Shown here: positions 17,035 to 28,003 of the stretch, in pieces
Layout of the letters: each line of letters opens with the position of its first letter
Position numbering within the stretch: the stretch's first letter is position 1
Program-made: the position numbers and the translations under genes
Assembly: GCF_000379445.1 (NCBI RefSeq)
Contig: NZ_KB902241.1
Location: forward strand, 1 to 64,000
Reading direction: 5' to 3'
DNA: 64,000 nucleotides
Source of the DNA: Fangia hongkongensis FSC776 = DSM 21703
GTDB taxonomy: Bacteria; Pseudomonadota; Gammaproteobacteria; Francisellales; Francisellaceae
Notes under the pieces: generated by a model
The model's input: the letters and a program-made list of their open reading frames with translations, nothing else
Told to the model about the DNA's origin: nothing
Databases searched by the model: none

Positions 17035-17281
17035 ACCACTCATCGCCTTGTGGTTTAGCCAAAAGACTATCATGACTTTTTTCATCTAAGCCTTCAAGCA
17101 AAGCAGATTCAGAAAATGGCAAGATTGTTTTTTGTGGCGATTTTCGTATAAATAAACCATCTTTTTTGATTTCGATATCCACTTCTGTACCAGCTTTAAA
17201 GTCAGTTAGGTCTTTAAGGGCACCTGATAATCTAATGCCTAGACTATTTCCCCATTTTAAGACTTTTGCATTTACGTGCAT
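17027..17281 (-). CDS. mazE: MazE-type antitoxin (AbrB/SpoVT fold)
   Basis: An 84-residue antitoxin. The N-terminal AbrB-like DNA-binding strand pair is visible in VLKWGNSLGIRLSGAL and TEVDIEIKKDGLFIRK, and the acidic C-terminus (LPFSESALLEGLDEKSHDSL) should wrap MazF. ATG 17281 follows GGAG with a 6-nt spacer; an upstream in-frame TTG is not used. It lies 76 bp behind purL on the same strand and overlaps mazF by 8 bp. Confidence 0.92.
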   Translation of the reverse strand: MHVNAKVLKWGNSLGIRLSGALKDLTDFKAGTEVDIEIKKDGLFIRKSPQKTILPFSESALLEGLDEKSHDSLLAKPQGDEWYD

Positions 17282-17357
17282 GATACGCTCCAAAGCATTT
17301 AATTATACAAAGTATAACACTGAAAGGATGGCATATCAAATCAAGTATGATTTATCT

Positions 17358-20300
17358 TCAATCAACCCATACTCTGGCATTTCTGAAAAGGCGCATCCAA
17401 GGGGAGTACTCTTTGTCTTTATTACGCCAATCAAATGGATACCATGATAACTGCGTCAAACGAAATGCTCGCTCTGGGTGCGGCATCATAATCGTTGCTC
17501 GCCCATCTACACTTGTAAATGCTGTCATTCCTCCTTCAGAGCCATTTGGATTTAATGGATAATGCTCTGTAGGGTTCGCATGACTGTCAATATAACGCAT
17601 TACCGATTGTTTATTCTCTAAAAGACGCTTAGCATCTTGTACATCGTCATATTGCACTTTCCCCTCGCCATGAGAAACTACAATTGGCATTTTAAGTCCT
17701 TGCATATCCTGAAACACAATTGAAGGGCTCTCCATAATTTCCACTTGCGAGAATCTGGCTTCAAACTGATTGGAGTCATTATTCACAAACTTTGGCCAAC
17801 TCTCAGCACCAGGGATTAATGACTTTAATTGCGATAGCATCTGACAGCCATTACACATGCCAACACTGAAGCTGTCAGCACGGTGAAAAAACTGCGTGCA
17901 CATCTCTTTAAGCTTCTCATCAAATAAAATCGACTTGGCCCAGCCACCGCCTGCCCCTAATACATCGCCATATGAAAATCCACCACAAGCAGCCAAACCT
18001 TTAAAGCTCTCAAGATCAAAACGTCCACTTTGCAAATCACTCATTGTGACATCAATAGCTTCAAAGCCTGCCAAAGAAAAAGCAGCTGCCATCTCATTAT
18101 GACTGTTTACCCCTTGCTCTCTCAGTATCGCAACCTTCGGTCTAACGCCTGAATTAATGTAGCTTGCTGTAACATCCTCACGCATATCAAAAGGAACCTG
18201 AGCAAAAAGCCCATAATCATTAAAGCCTTTGATTAAGGCATGCTCTTTCTCAGCACACTCACTGTTATCACGCAATTTTTGAATTTGATATGATGTCTCA
18301 GACCAAAGTGTCTGGAGCTCAGCACGTGTCGCATGAAACACCTCATCTATATCATCAAAGATACTCAGTGATGAGTCTTCCTGATCAGTGACAGGTTCAC
18401 CTATCACATGCGCTTTTAACTGGAAACCTGCCAATGCTGACATAACAATATCTCTATCGCTATTTCTAATTTGAATAACCGCACCAAGCTCTTCATTAAA
18501 AAGCGTGCTGATAACATCTTCACCTAAATTATCAATATGAATCTCAAGCCCACATTTGGCAGCGAACATCATCTCACAAAGCGTCACCATCAATCCACCA
18601 TCAGAGCGATCATGATAGGCTAAAATCTTATCGCGTTTCACCAGCTCATGAATGGCAGCGAAAAAGTTTCTTAAATCTTCTGCTTCAATATCAGGTGTTT
18701 GATCACCTAGCTCATTGAAAACCTGCGCAAGTGCCGAACCACCCAGACGGTTTTTGCCACCCCCTAAATCAATTAAAATCAAATCTGTTTCAGGAATAGT
18801 TACCCTAAGCTGTGGCGTTAGTGTACGCCTGATATCCTGAACTGGCGCAAATGCAGTTGCAATCAATGAAACCGGTGAGGTCACAGACTTATCAGTGCCA
18901 TCTTCCTGCCAAAAGGTTTTCATTGAGAGTGAGTCTTTACCTACAGGAATAGTAAGATCAAGCTTAGGGCAAAACTCTAAGCCTGCTGTTTTTACCATTT
19001 CATACAGCTTAGCATCTTCGCCCATCTGACCGCATGCAGCCATCCAGTTGGCTGAGAGTTTGACATCTGAAAGGTGATAAATATAAGCCGCTGCAATATT
19101 AGTAATTGCCTCCCCTATCACCATTCTTGCTGCCGCTGGTGGGTTCATCATTGCCAACGTTGGGCGCTCACCCATTGCCATCGCCTCACCATGATAACCT
19201 GTGTAATCAGAGGCGGTCACCGCCACATCTGAAACCGGCACCTGCCAAGGACCCACCATTTGATCTCTTGCCGTTAATCCACCAACACTCCTATCACCAA
19301 TAGTAATAAGAAACTTTTTACTTCCTACAGCCGGTAATCTTAAAACACGCTTTGTTGCCTCAGCAAGATCAACTTTACTATAATCCCACCTCGTATAGGC
19401 ATTATCTGATGATCTCACATTCTTAACAAGCTTTGGTGGGTTCCCAAGAAGCACCGATAAAGGCATATGGATGGGATCTTTCTTTGAATTTACATCTTTC
19501 AGAACCAATGTTTTTTCATTAGTAGCTTCACCAACAACTGAATAAGGGCATCTCTCACGTTTCGCAATCTCATCAAAACGTGCTAAATCTTTCTCTAAGA
19601 TCGCAAGCACATAACGCTCTTGAGACTCATTACACCAAATCTCAAGCGGAGATAACATACTCTCGGCAACATGGATTGCATTTAAATCAAATATTGCCCC
19701 CATGTCACAATCAGCAACCAGTTCAGGCAAGGCATTGGAAATCCCACCCGCACCGACATCATGAATGCTGATAATAGGATTATCATCACTCATCCAGCAA
19801 GCATCAATCACCTCTTGCGCTCTTCTTTGCATCTCAGGATTTCCACGTTGCACAGAGGCAAAATCAAGGTCTTCCTCTGAACTGCCAGAGTCCACAGAAG
19901 AGGCAGCACCCCCACCTAGACCGATCAGCATCCCCGGCCCACCTAATACAATGATTTTGGCGCCATCAGGAATTTTATTTTTCTTTACATACTCCAAACG
20001 GATATTCCCATAGCCACCTGCAATCATAATTGGCTTATGATACCCTCGGACTTGATTATCAACTCTCTGCTCATAGGTACGAAAATACCCACACAGATTT
20101 GGACGGCCAAACTCATTATTAAAGGCAGCGCCCCCTATTGGCGCCTCTAGCATAATATCAAGCGCAGAGGCAATGCGCTCAGGTTTACCATAATGCTGCT
20201 CCCAAGGCTGAATATCATCAGGGAGATATAGGTTTGATACCGTATAACCTGTTAAGCCTGCCTTGGTTCTAGCGCCGCGACCAGTTGCAGCTTCATCTCT

Positions 20301-21248
20301 AATTTCACCGCCAGCACCTGTTGCTGCACCAGGATCTGGCGCAATCGCCGTTGGATGGTTGTGTGTTTCTACTTTAATCTGAATATGAATTGGCTCTTGC
20401 TTGAAATAATACTTTGCCTCACTATCACGAAGTAATCTCTCTCCAGAATAACCAGCAATTACCGCGGCGTTATCATGATATGCTGACAGTACATTTTCTT
20501 TATGATGCTCATAGGTATGCTTGATCATTGGGAAAAGACTATGTGATTTTTCCTGACCATCAATTACCCAACTTGCACGAAATATTTTATGGCGACAATG
20601 CTCTGAGTTTGCCTGCGCAAACATCATCAACTCAACATCTGTTGGGTTTCGACCCAGATCTACAAATGCTTTATATAAATAATCAATTTCATCTTCTGAT
20701 AATGCAAGTCCAAGCTTCTCATTAATATGAATAAGTGCAGACTTTCCCTTATCTAAAACATCAATTATATCAAGGAGCCCTTGCCCATGAGTGCTTTGAA
20801 ATGGGTCAACCTGATCTAAATCAAAAGCAACACTCTGTGTCATTCGATCATACAAAACACTAGCGAGCGTCATAAGCTCACTTTGATCAAGCGTATTTTC
20901 AGAGGCGATGTAATAAATAATACCACGCTCAATGCCTGTCACTTCAGTTAAACCACAATTGTAAATAATATCACTTGCCTTTGAAGCCCAAGGAGAAATC
21001 GTCCCAAGCCTTGGCGTCACAATAATACTTTGCCCCTCTTTGTATTGAAGCTCACCTTCAGCGCCATAATGAAGAAGCTGAGTTAGCTTTCCTAGTTTTT
21101 CTTCTGTCAGAGAGTCAGAAAGGTTAATAAAGTGGATATACTCAGCCTGAACAGAAAGAATTTTATCTGAAAAATTTCTTAATTTTGTAAATAATTTTTG
21201 CTGATTAAATGAAGATAAGGCGCTATTGCCATAAATTTGTAACATCAT
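17358..21248 (-). CDS. purL: Phosphoribosylformylglycinamidine synthase, large single-chain type
   Basis: A 1296-residue PurL, typical for gammaproteobacteria, catalysing the ATP- and glutamine-dependent fourth step of purine synthesis. Visible parts are [17 protein letters not shown] near 215, [28 protein letters not shown] near 295, and [21 protein letters not shown] in the second half. A C-terminal glutaminase holds the nucleophile Cys in [12 protein letters not shown], plus VVSHGEGK and MPHPERAFR. Two ATGs at 21248 and 21245 are both possible. No PurR-like box is obvious upstream. Confidence 0.97.
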   Translation of the reverse strand: MMLQIYGNSALSSFNQQKLFTKLRNFSDKILSVQAEYIHFINLSDSLTEEKLGKLTQLLHYGAEGELQYKEGQSIIVTPRLGTISPWASKASDIIYNCGLTEVTGIERGIIYYIASENTLDQSELMTLASVLYDRMTQSVAFDLDQVDPFQSTHGQGLLDIIDVLDKGKSALIHINEKLGLALSEDEIDYLYKAFVDLGRNPTDVELMMFAQANSEHCRHKIFRASWVIDGQEKSHSLFPMIKHTYEHHKENVLSAYHDNAAVIAGYSGERLLRDSEAKYYFKQEPIHIQIKVETHNHPTAIAPDPGAATGAGGEIRDEAATGRGARTKAGLTGYTVSNLYLPDDIQPWEQHYGKPERIASALDIMLEAPIGGAAFNNEFGRPNLCGYFRTYEQRVDNQVRGYHKPIMIAGGYGNIRLEYVKKNKIPDGAKIIVLGGPGMLIGLGGGAASSVDSGSSEEDLDFASVQRGNPEMQRRAQEVIDACWMSDDNPIISIHDVGAGGISNALPELVADCDMGAIFDLNAIHVAESMLSPLEIWCNESQERYVLAILEKDLARFDEIAKRERCPYSVVGEATNEKTLVLKDVNSKKDPIHMPLSVLLGNPPKLVKNVRSSDNAYTRWDYSKVDLAEATKRVLRLPAVGSKKFLITIGDRSVGGLTARDQMVGPWQVPVSDVAVTASDYTGYHGEAMAMGERPTLAMMNPPAAARMVIGEAITNIAAAYIYHLSDVKLSANWMAACGQMGEDAKLYEMVKTAGLEFCPKLDLTIPVGKDSLSMKTFWQEDGTDKSVTSPVSLIATAFAPVQDIRRTLTPQLRVTIPETDLILIDLGGGKNRLGGSALAQVFNELGDQTPDIEAEDLRNFFAAIHELVKRDKILAYHDRSDGGLMVTLCEMMFAAKCGLEIHIDNLGEDVISTLFNEELGAVIQIRNSDRDIVMSALAGFQLKAHVIGEPVTDQEDSSLSIFDDIDEVFHATRAELQTLWSETSYQIQKLRDNSECAEKEHALIKGFNDYGLFAQVPFDMREDVTASYINSGVRPKVAILREQGVNSHNEMAAAFSLAGFEAIDVTMSDLQSGRFDLESFKGLAACGGFSYGDVLGAGGGWAKSILFDEKLKEMCTQFFHRADSFSVGMCNGCQMLSQLKSLIPGAESWPKFVNNDSNQFEARFSQVEIMESPSIVFQDMQGLKMPIVVSHGEGKVQYDDVQDAKRLLENKQSVMRYIDSHANPTEHYPLNPNGSEGGMTAFTSVDGRATIMMPHPERAFRLTQLSWYPFDWRNKDKEYSPWMRLFRNARVWVD

Positions 21249-21485
21249 GTATCTCGGGTTACAGATTTAAGATGTCATTATTTTGATCGATTTAGTCACA
21301 ATTGAAAAGAGCTTAATGTGTTTTTTAACAAATAACGTCTGTTTGACATTAAATAAGCGCCACAAAGGAAGATATGACTAATAGCGGTGACTTGCTCCAG
21401 CCACTTATCTGATACAAAAGGACCTTGTCAAAAATGTTAACTTGCAAATGCTAAGTGCTGAGATGCACATAGCGTATCAGTAAGC

Positions 21486-22937
21486 TTATTCACTTTGATC
21501 TTGTAATACCATTTTCACAACATCATAGCTATTGATAATGGCACGCTGTTTTTGTGCACGTTTTAATACAGATTTGACATAAGCATAATCACTGTCTTTA
21601 TTCATCGCATAAATCAACGAAATGATTCCTGCCATATGCGGGGTTGCCATTGATGTACCCTGCATATAACCATAGCCGTTCCCTAAGGTTGATAAAATCC
21701 CCCCAGTGTCATAATCAACTCGCTTATCTCCGCCTGGTGATTTAACTGTCAAACTTCTCATTGGCTCAGTTTTGTCATAATAATTGGAGAAATAACTTAG
21801 CTCACCGGTAGGGCCTGTTGATTCAACGACAACTCCATCAATATTTGGGCAACCTGCAGGCAGAGCGTTCCAAAGAGGATGTGACTCATTCCCTGCTGCC
21901 ATGACCACCGTGACACCGGCTTTTGTTGTCATATCAATCGTATCTTGCCATGCAGCACAAAGTGGCACCATATAATCACGCCTCCAAGTTGCCTCATCAA
22001 CAATCTCTCGCCCGTAATCATCAATTCGCCCAAGTCCTAAACTTAAATTGATTACACTCACCTTGTGCTGATTCTTTTTGACCTCGCCACCATCTGTAAG
22101 CTTCACATCCAACAGCTTATAGCCTGCAGCCCATTGCATGGCTTTTAAAATCGCAACTGTTGTGCCTGATCCATCATCACCAAGCACGCGAACCGGGATA
22201 ACTTTCACTGATTTTATCGGCCCTGCAACACCCGTAACATTCGGTCCATTTGCAGCAACCGTTCCGGCAACATGTGTCCCATGTGAGCGCCCATAACCAT
22301 AATCTGTTACATCAGCAACAGCAACAATTTGATCCGTGGCTTCATCCAGTTTAAAATAATAGCTCCCTTTTGTTTTTACCCTCTTAGCAATATCATAAGG
22401 TGATCTTGCTGCAAGCCCTGTATCCAAAACACCAACATAAGTCTTTGCTGTTTTGTAATTTTTGAGCATTTGCCACGCTTGTGGTGCCCCCACACCAAAC
22501 TCTGTATTGTGCATACTCCATTGATAATCCCAATAATGTACATTTTTCCCTTTATTAGATGCCGAATAGCTGACCGTTGGCTCAGGCATATCAAAAGCGT
22601 ACATTTTCGAAGATTTGGGTAGTGCATATTTCACCTCTGGATGCTCATCCATATAAGCTCTAGCTGCCTTATAAGCACGCTGGTTAAATGCATCTTTCTT
22701 GACACCATCATCATTTAATCTAACTTTAACAAGCGCACTTGAGTGATCGATAGACTGCTGTGATAACACGGTCAATTTGCCACTTTCAAGTTGACTTGAC
22801 GATTTTACGGCTAACACACCTTTCATAGCAGGCTTATATTTCACAATTAAATCAACGCTGTTATCACTTGCATACCCAGATGCTCCCGCACCTAAAAATA
22901 CCATGCTAAATAAGCCGATTGATATTTTCCTTCTCAT
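21486..22937 (-). CDS. Secreted subtilisin-like serine protease (S8 family), paralog 1
   Basis: A 483-residue exported subtilase. The signal peptide is MRRKISIGLFSMVFLGAGAS with cleavage near YA-SD. A ~110-residue propeptide-like segment follows. The catalytic triad is visible as Asp172 (VGVLDTGLA), His219 (SHGTHVAGTV) and Ser429 (GTSMATPHMAG), with the oxyanion Asn in MAAGNES. ATG 22937 is preceded by AAAGGAGAG; a longer frame upstream is rejected. The protein resembles the protease at 29583-31184 over the whole catalytic domain, so the two are paralogs, but it lacks that protein's Gly/Ala tail. Its target is unknown; it may be released or periplasmic. Confidence 0.9.
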   Translation of the reverse strand: MRRKISIGLFSMVFLGAGASGYASDNSVDLIVKYKPAMKGVLAVKSSSQLESGKLTVLSQQSIDHSSALVKVRLNDDGVKKDAFNQRAYKAARAYMDEHPEVKYALPKSSKMYAFDMPEPTVSYSASNKGKNVHYWDYQWSMHNTEFGVGAPQAWQMLKNYKTAKTYVGVLDTGLAARSPYDIAKRVKTKGSYYFKLDEATDQIVAVADVTDYGYGRSHGTHVAGTVAANGPNVTGVAGPIKSVKVIPVRVLGDDGSGTTVAILKAMQWAAGYKLLDVKLTDGGEVKKNQHKVSVINLSLGLGRIDDYGREIVDEATWRRDYMVPLCAAWQDTIDMTTKAGVTVVMAAGNESHPLWNALPAGCPNIDGVVVESTGPTGELSYFSNYYDKTEPMRSLTVKSPGGDKRVDYDTGGILSTLGNGYGYMQGTSMATPHMAGIISLIYAMNKDSDYAYVKSVLKRAQKQRAIINSYDVVKMVLQDQSE

Positions 22938-23124
22938 CTCATTACTCTCCTTTTTGTTGACATAGCAAGAGAATTCCTCCCTCAAACACAGCTTCCCCTT
23001 CAAAGCCGAGATAAGATTGAAACATGAATATAACGGAAAAAATTGATACAACAAGACAGCCTATTAGACAAAAAGGACAAAATAGTGCCTTACGCCCTAT
23101 TAGCTGACCTAAGCTTAGTGTTAA

Positions 23125-24204
23125 CTACAGCATAACCACATCTTTGCCCTTGGCTTTTGCTTCATAGAGCGCTTTGTCTGCTTTGGAGATGACATGACCA
23201 ATAATGCTTTTATCCTTTTCATCCAAAGTGCCCTCTGCTACGCCAGTACTGATGGAAACATCAAACCCACATATTTTAGATACCATCTCGCGCACTGTTG
23301 CTGTTACTCTTTTAGCGACCAAAGAGGCATCAGCTGCCTTTGTGAATGGCAAAAAGAGAATAAACTCATCACCACCAAAGCGTGTAGCAATATCATTTTC
23401 TCTAAGATTGGTTTTTAGCACATTGGCAATTTCAACCAGCACCTGATCTCCAGCATGATGCCCATAGGTATCATTGATAATTTTAAATTTATTGACATCA
23501 ATAAAGATAAAGCTATAGCAACTTTTATAGTGGCTTTCTTGTTGGTGAAAACGGCTGACCTTTTCATCAAATGCATGGCGATTATAAAGCCCTGTTAAGG
23601 AGTCTGTTGTCGCAAGCACAACCAATCGACGCTCACTATATTCTAGATCTGACAGTATCACTGCAATAGATGCTGAAATAACAATCACAAGACATAATAG
23701 AATAAAGGCATTTGTGATGATTTCATCATTCTGAGAAATTTCTATCACATACTGTGTGTTAGGATAAAAGGCACAAAACAGCATCAAGCATACTGCAATC
23801 AAAGATAATACCCATTTTGTCATTCGCTGATTGATTTCAAAAATCATATTGGCAAATGGCGGTACAAGCATGAAGAACAAATAATTCCATAAAGTTGGCG
23901 CATATAGGATATAGGTAAACAAAAACGTATTAATAATATACAACATCGTTGCAACAAGCTTTCCCAGATAGTAATAACGATAATAAATCAACATAAGCGG
24001 AATCAGGTTAATTACAACGACAAAATAGCTATAGATTCCCCCATAGATCTTTGGCTCAGTAAGAAAATGAAGCACACCAAAAACACCATTGCCGATAATC
24101 ACCAGAAAAATACTCACCACCGTCACACGAATCCTATGCCAATAAGTGGAGCGTGAATCTTCTAATTTGAAGTAATAATTTATATTTTGTTTTAAGCTGC
24201 GCAT
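23125..24204 (-). CDS. Membrane-bound diguanylate cyclase (GGDEF)
   Basis: A 359-residue protein with about six N-terminal membrane helices (residues ~25-185) and a C-terminal GGDEF domain. TTDSLTGLYNRHAFD opens the domain and RFGGDEFILF is the intact active site. RENDIATR places a complete RxxD inhibitory site five residues upstream. It should make cyclic di-GMP and be product-inhibited. No EAL or PilZ protein lies nearby. AAAGGAAG precedes the start. The input signal sensed by the membrane part is not evident. Confidence 0.92.
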   Translation of the reverse strand: MRSLKQNINYYFKLEDSRSTYWHRIRVTVVSIFLVIIGNGVFGVLHFLTEPKIYGGIYSYFVVVINLIPLMLIYYRYYYLGKLVATMLYIINTFLFTYILYAPTLWNYLFFMLVPPFANMIFEINQRMTKWVLSLIAVCLMLFCAFYPNTQYVIEISQNDEIITNAFILLCLVIVISASIAVILSDLEYSERRLVVLATTDSLTGLYNRHAFDEKVSRFHQQESHYKSCYSFIFIDVNKFKIINDTYGHHAGDQVLVEIANVLKTNLRENDIATRFGGDEFILFLPFTKAADASLVAKRVTATVREMVSKICGFDVSISTGVAEGTLDEKDKSIIGHVISKADKALYEAKAKGKDVVML

Positions 24205-24312
24205 AAAAAGCTGCTTCCTTTCACCAAATTCAACTAAACATCACAAAATCATTTGTGCTGGTATATAAATAAACTATAGTATTTTTTAAAAAAATTGGTG
24301 TGTTAGAGCAGC

Positions 24313-25794
24313 CTATTTACAAATATTTAATGCCTCTTTGATACGATTTTGATAGGTGTTTTCATCGGATAAATAGCTAATCACAGCAGGATGAGCACCT
24401 GCTTTAACAATATCTATAATATTTCCCTTATTAATACCACCTATTGCGACAAGCTGTATCGTGTTAGGAATAATACCACGCCAGATGTTAAGCATATCCA
24501 TGCCTCTGGCAGAAAAAGATAATGTCTTTGTTTGTGTTCCAAAAATTGGTCCCAAAGCAATATACGAAGGGCTAAGATAAAGCGCTTTGCCAAGCTCTGT
24601 ATAGTCATGCGTGCTAATACCAAGACAAATGTCACTTTCATACAGCTGCTGCAAATTTGCCGTTTCTAAATCTTCTTGACCTAAATGCACACCAAAACAC
24701 TGGTGTTTAATCGCATATTGCCAGTGATCATTAATGAAAAGTGCAACTTTATATTCTCTAGCAATCTTATTAGCAAGCATAATCTCTGATTCAATATCTT
24801 CACACTTTTCCCCTTTCAAACGAAGCTGAATTGTCAAAACACCAAGCTTTGCTAACCTTTCAACCCAAAGTGCACTATCGACAATAGGGTAAAAGCCAAT
24901 TTCCCTCTTTAAGGTTGGAAATGCCTTTATTTTATGTTTTAAGGTTGGAAGTTCTGTTATTTTTGGGAAATATTGCTTGGGAGAATCTATACAATTTTGC
25001 TGATAATCCAGCATATTCTGAGTAACAAAGTGCTTTGCTTTAGCAATATTATAAGTAAGATAGAACTTACTTAGCGTTATTGACTCCTTTAGGGTTTCGC
25101 CTTTGGCCAAAAGTGCAGCAATCCCACTTGCCAAGGCACACCCTGTTCCTCTAACCTCTTGATAATCATTGCTTGGTGAGAGATAGCACAGTACCTCTTT
25201 GCCGCCAAAAAGATAATCGACCCCTTGGCAAAAAGGCAAATGCCCGCCCTTTAATAACACATTTTGAAATTGATATTTCTCTTGAAATGTTACTATCAAA
25301 CGATAGACATCTTCTATATTTTCAAGTGCATGCGAGCTTGATGATAGCAGTTTAAGCTCATGTGCATTTGGGGTAACTACCGTTGCCTTTGGTAATAACA
25401 TTTCTTTAAATGCAGTTAAAGTATCTCTGTCACTCAGCTCACCCCCTGAAGAGCTTTTTATAACAGGATCACAAACATAAAGTACATCTGGATTGTTTTG
25501 CAGATACTCAGCAATTGTTATGACCTGAACCTTACTGCACAGCACCCCTGTTTTAATCACTTGCGGATGAAAAGTTTCTGTCATTTTACTAAATTGCTCA
25601 ATAAAAACCGCATCACTAACCGGGTTTAGTGCGCTGAAATGACTGCCTGTTTGTACGGTATTAGCAGTGACAACTACAACAGACTGTACCGCAAAAAAAC
25701 TTACCACTTTTGTATCCAACAAAACCCCAGCAGCGCCAGTTGGATCAACCCCGCCAATACATAAAACACAGTTACTTTGCTCTTTTAACATCAT
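24313..25794 (-). CDS. thiDE: Bifunctional HMP(-P) kinase / thiamine-phosphate synthase (ThiD-ThiE fusion)
   Basis: A 493-residue fusion. Residues ~1-265 are ThiD: CIGGVDPTGAAGVLLDTK, VVVTANTVQTG, VCDPVIKSSSGG, VVTPNAHELKLLS and RGTGCALASGIAALLAKG. Residues ~298-493 are ThiE: FYPIVDS, TIQLRLKGEKCEDIESEI, LFINDHWQYAIKHQCFGVHLGQEDL, YIALGPIFGTQTKT and LVAIGGINKGNI. A linker with a short repeated PTLK element joins them. One protein would phosphorylate HMP twice and couple HMP-PP to thiazole phosphate. No TPP riboswitch is seen upstream; the gene begins 12 bp behind the lipoprotein gene. Confidence 0.95.
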   Translation of the reverse strand: MMLKEQSNCVLCIGGVDPTGAAGVLLDTKVVSFFAVQSVVVVTANTVQTGSHFSALNPVSDAVFIEQFSKMTETFHPQVIKTGVLCSKVQVITIAEYLQNNPDVLYVCDPVIKSSSGGELSDRDTLTAFKEMLLPKATVVTPNAHELKLLSSSSHALENIEDVYRLIVTFQEKYQFQNVLLKGGHLPFCQGVDYLFGGKEVLCYLSPSNDYQEVRGTGCALASGIAALLAKGETLKESITLSKFYLTYNIAKAKHFVTQNMLDYQQNCIDSPKQYFPKITELPTLKHKIKAFPTLKREIGFYPIVDSALWVERLAKLGVLTIQLRLKGEKCEDIESEIMLANKIAREYKVALFINDHWQYAIKHQCFGVHLGQEDLETANLQQLYESDICLGISTHDYTELGKALYLSPSYIALGPIFGTQTKTLSFSARGMDMLNIWRGIIPNTIQLVAIGGINKGNIIDIVKAGAHPAVISYLSDENTYQNRIKEALNICK

Positions 25795-25806
25795 CAATTC
25801 AATAAA

Positions 25807-26196
25807 CTATTTAACTGGACAGTGATACGCTATAGCGGATATTGCCGGCATTCTGGTAAATTCAAATACTCCAAATAAACTTGATTGTAAATACTCATAA
25901 TGTAGCACTTGTACATAATTGGCATTAAGTGACTTTGCCCGATTTCGAATTAAACTATATGCCGATTGAACCAAATTATCATTTGCCGTGAACATATCAA
26001 CAAAAAGCCAGCTGTCTGTTGCTTCAATAGGTGCAACATACTGACAAGATTTAGCAGGCTTATTCTTTGATATTTCAACTGTATTTGCCTCTTTTTTAAG
26101 TGCCACTGGCGAGAGAAATGCACACCCTGAAAAGACCAAGGTTAATATTATTATCATTGTGCCTTTTAATAGACCATTACCAATATTATACCGCAC
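25807..26196 (-). CDS. Probable lipoprotein, DUF4156-like
   Basis: A 129-residue product. The start at GTG 26196 is preferred because GGGAG lies 7 nt upstream; it gives a proper lipoprotein signal with basic residues (MRYNIGNGLLKG), a hydrophobic core and the lipobox VFSGC. ATG 26157 is an alternative. The mature part has SLIRNRAKSLNANYVQVLHYE, close to the small DUF4156-type lipoproteins whose core reads R-N-x-A-x-x-L-x-A-N. Likely membrane-anchored; function unknown. It is immediately upstream of thiDE. Confidence 0.65.
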   Translation of the reverse strand: MRYNIGNGLLKGTMIIILTLVFSGCAFLSPVALKKEANTVEISKNKPAKSCQYVAPIEATDSWLFVDMFTANDNLVQSAYSLIRNRAKSLNANYVQVLHYEYLQSSLFGVFEFTRMPAISAIAYHCPVK

Positions 26197-26324
26197 CAAA
26201 ACACTCCCAATTTCCATTTTTCAAATAATCATAACATATCTGCTATAACCCTCTATCTATTAATCACGAATATCGTCTATAGTGTGCCTGAGAAAAAAAT
26301 GAGAGAAAGAGAAGGATCTATATC

Positions 26325-27101
26325 ATGAATAAAATACTATATTTTAGTATCACCCTTATTGGTTCGCTATTTGCCTTTAACCAATCTTTTGCCAGCACAC
26401 AAAGCACCCTATGCTTTGAGGATAGCTGTCCAAATGGCGCGCCATCGAGTAACCTTATCGCTGATCATCATATATTTATTTTAAGCGCTAATATCAATAC
26501 ACTTTTTGCTGATTGGGTTGCCTACAAAGTTGAATCTCAAAACCTTGATGGCCCATCAAGAAGCCGCTATTGGAAAAAAGACCCTTTACTTCCAAGTGGT
26601 TATACACTTGAACCAGATGACTATAAAGATGCACATGCTACAGAGGGATATGACCGCGGGCATCAGGCTCCTCTTGCAGCTTTCAGCAACACAGAATATT
26701 GGAGTGAAACCAACTATCTATCCAACATCACCCCGCAGAAATCTGAGCTTAATCAAGGGCCGTGGAACCAACTAGAATCAAAAGTCCGCGATTTGGCAAG
26801 AAAGCATGGTAGTCTTTATGTCATCACAGGAACACTGTATCAGTCTCCTATGCCTGCCCTACCTAATGCTCAGTATAATCACGAAGTCCCAAGCGCTTAT
26901 TGGAAAGTCATTTTACTAGATCATGATAATACATTAGAAACAGCAAGTTTTATTATGCCACAAACTGCCAAACGAAGTGACTCTTACTGTAGTTATACGA
27001 GTGACATTAATAATGTTCAAGCTGAGACAAAGCTAAGCTTATTCCCAAGCACGCCAAGTGTTATAAAACCTACTTCATTATTATCAGAGTTCGGGTGCTA
27101 A
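26325..27101 (+). CDS. Secreted DNA/RNA non-specific endonuclease (NucA/EndA type)
   Basis: A 258-residue exported nuclease. A signal peptide (NKILYFSITLIGSLFAFNQS, cut near FAS) leads into the beta-beta-alpha metal nuclease domain. YDRGHQAPLAAFSN contains the DRGH motif with the catalytic His. YLSNITPQKSELNQGPWNQLE carries the magnesium-binding Asn, and LYVITGTLY follows. Cysteines at 34, 39 and near the end suggest disulfides in an exported protein. AAGGA precedes the ATG. It may scavenge nucleic acid or degrade extracellular DNA. Confidence 0.93.
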   Translation: MNKILYFSITLIGSLFAFNQSFASTQSTLCFEDSCPNGAPSSNLIADHHIFILSANINTLFADWVAYKVESQNLDGPSRSRYWKKDPLLPSGYTLEPDDYKDAHATEGYDRGHQAPLAAFSNTEYWSETNYLSNITPQKSELNQGPWNQLESKVRDLARKHGSLYVITGTLYQSPMPALPNAQYNHEVPSAYWKVILLDHDNTLETASFIMPQTAKRSDSYCSYTSDINNVQAETKLSLFPSTPSVIKPTSLLSEFGC

Positions 27102-27102
27102 T

Positions 27103-27975
27103 TTATACCACCAATTGGCTGCACAATTGCAAAAAAGCACGCTTTGTCTTTGACTCTAATGCGCTTTTTTTCATAATAATACCAACACGTATTGTTGGCA
27201 TATCGGTTATTTCAAAGGTTTTTACCGACGCTTTAAGTGGACTAAATTCAACCACAGCTTTTGGTAAAACTGAGATCCCTACGCCTGAGTTGACTAATGA
27301 TAAAACAGCTTCATTCCCTTCAACCTCACCATACATGCTAACATTATAGTCACAAGTTTTTATCCAGCTTTCAACCAGCTTATCCTGAATATATTGCACA
27401 GGCATAATAAATTTATAGTGCTTAAATGCATCATCAGCTTGTTTTACTTTCATGTTATTTGGACAGACTAAAACCATATTAGTTTGAAGCAAAGTTGCGC
27501 TCGCGAATGATTTTTCAATTGATTCATTCAAAATAGAAATAACCGCATCCACCTCAGGCAAATTTAATGTGTCATAAATATTACGAATTTGCCCTGTTTC
27601 AATATGAAGCTGAATATCAGGGTGGGTTAGTCTCAACGCTTTGGTGATTTTGGGAACCATAATATAAGATGCTGTCACCGTACAAAACAGGCGAATAACC
27701 CCCTTTGGCGTATCTTCTACTAATGACAATGCCTCTGCTAGGCGTTCATACTCATCCAATATTTTAAGAGCATGCTTGTAAACCAGCTGAGCTTTTTGTG
27801 TTAGGGTGACTTTTCTATTATCGCGTTCAAATAGCTGAATGCCCAATTCATGTTCTAGATTCTGAATGGTTCTTGTCACCCCTGATGTGCTAATATGACA
27901 GCGTTCACCAGTCTCTCGATAATTCAGTGTTTCTACTAATGTCTTAAAAATTTTAAGCGCCTTTTTGTGGCTCAT
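27103..27975 (-). CDS. ilvY: LysR-type regulator, IlvY
   Basis: A 290-residue LysR regulator: HTH at ~8-65 (LVETLNYRETGERCHISTSG, LGIQLFERDNRKVTLTQKA), then a substrate-binding domain (VPKITKALRLTHPDIQLHIETGQ, GVGISVLPKAVVE). It is divergent from ilvC across ~140 bp, the same arrangement in which IlvY senses acetolactate/acetohydroxybutyrate and activates ilvC. The start at 27975 is preceded by GGAGG; a longer frame with a Cys-rich start is not used. The specific IlvY name rests on this arrangement and on a matching palindrome upstream. Confidence 0.85.
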   Translation of the reverse strand: MSHKKALKIFKTLVETLNYRETGERCHISTSGVTRTIQNLEHELGIQLFERDNRKVTLTQKAQLVYKHALKILDEYERLAEALSLVEDTPKGVIRLFCTVTASYIMVPKITKALRLTHPDIQLHIETGQIRNIYDTLNLPEVDAVISILNESIEKSFASATLLQTNMVLVCPNNMKVKQADDAFKHYKFIMPVQYIQDKLVESWIKTCDYNVSMYGEVEGNEAVLSLVNSGVGISVLPKAVVEFSPLKASVKTFEITDMPTIRVGIIMKKSALESKTKRAFLQLCSQLVV

Positions 27976-27988
27976 ACTGCCTCCAGTG

Positions 27989-28003
27989 TTGCACTTTATG
28001 CAA
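27989..28003. promoter_or_regulatory. Putative IlvY operator
   Basis: TTGCACTTTATGCAA is a near-perfect dyad (TTGC-N7-GCAA) in the ilvY-ilvC intergenic region, just upstream of the ilvY ribosome-binding site. LysR regulators bind such T-N11-13-A dyads next to their own promoter. A second shorter dyad, ATTGCGCAT, lies at 28010-28018. Binding is inferred from form and position. Confidence 0.45.

Noticed and set aside
27133-27172. Hairpin with A-run and T-run (AAAAAAGC...GCGCTTTTTTT) as terminator of the nuclease gene
   Set aside because: It lies inside the coding end of ilvY and the stem has an internal mismatch. It may work as a terminator, but coding sequence is a sufficient explanation.
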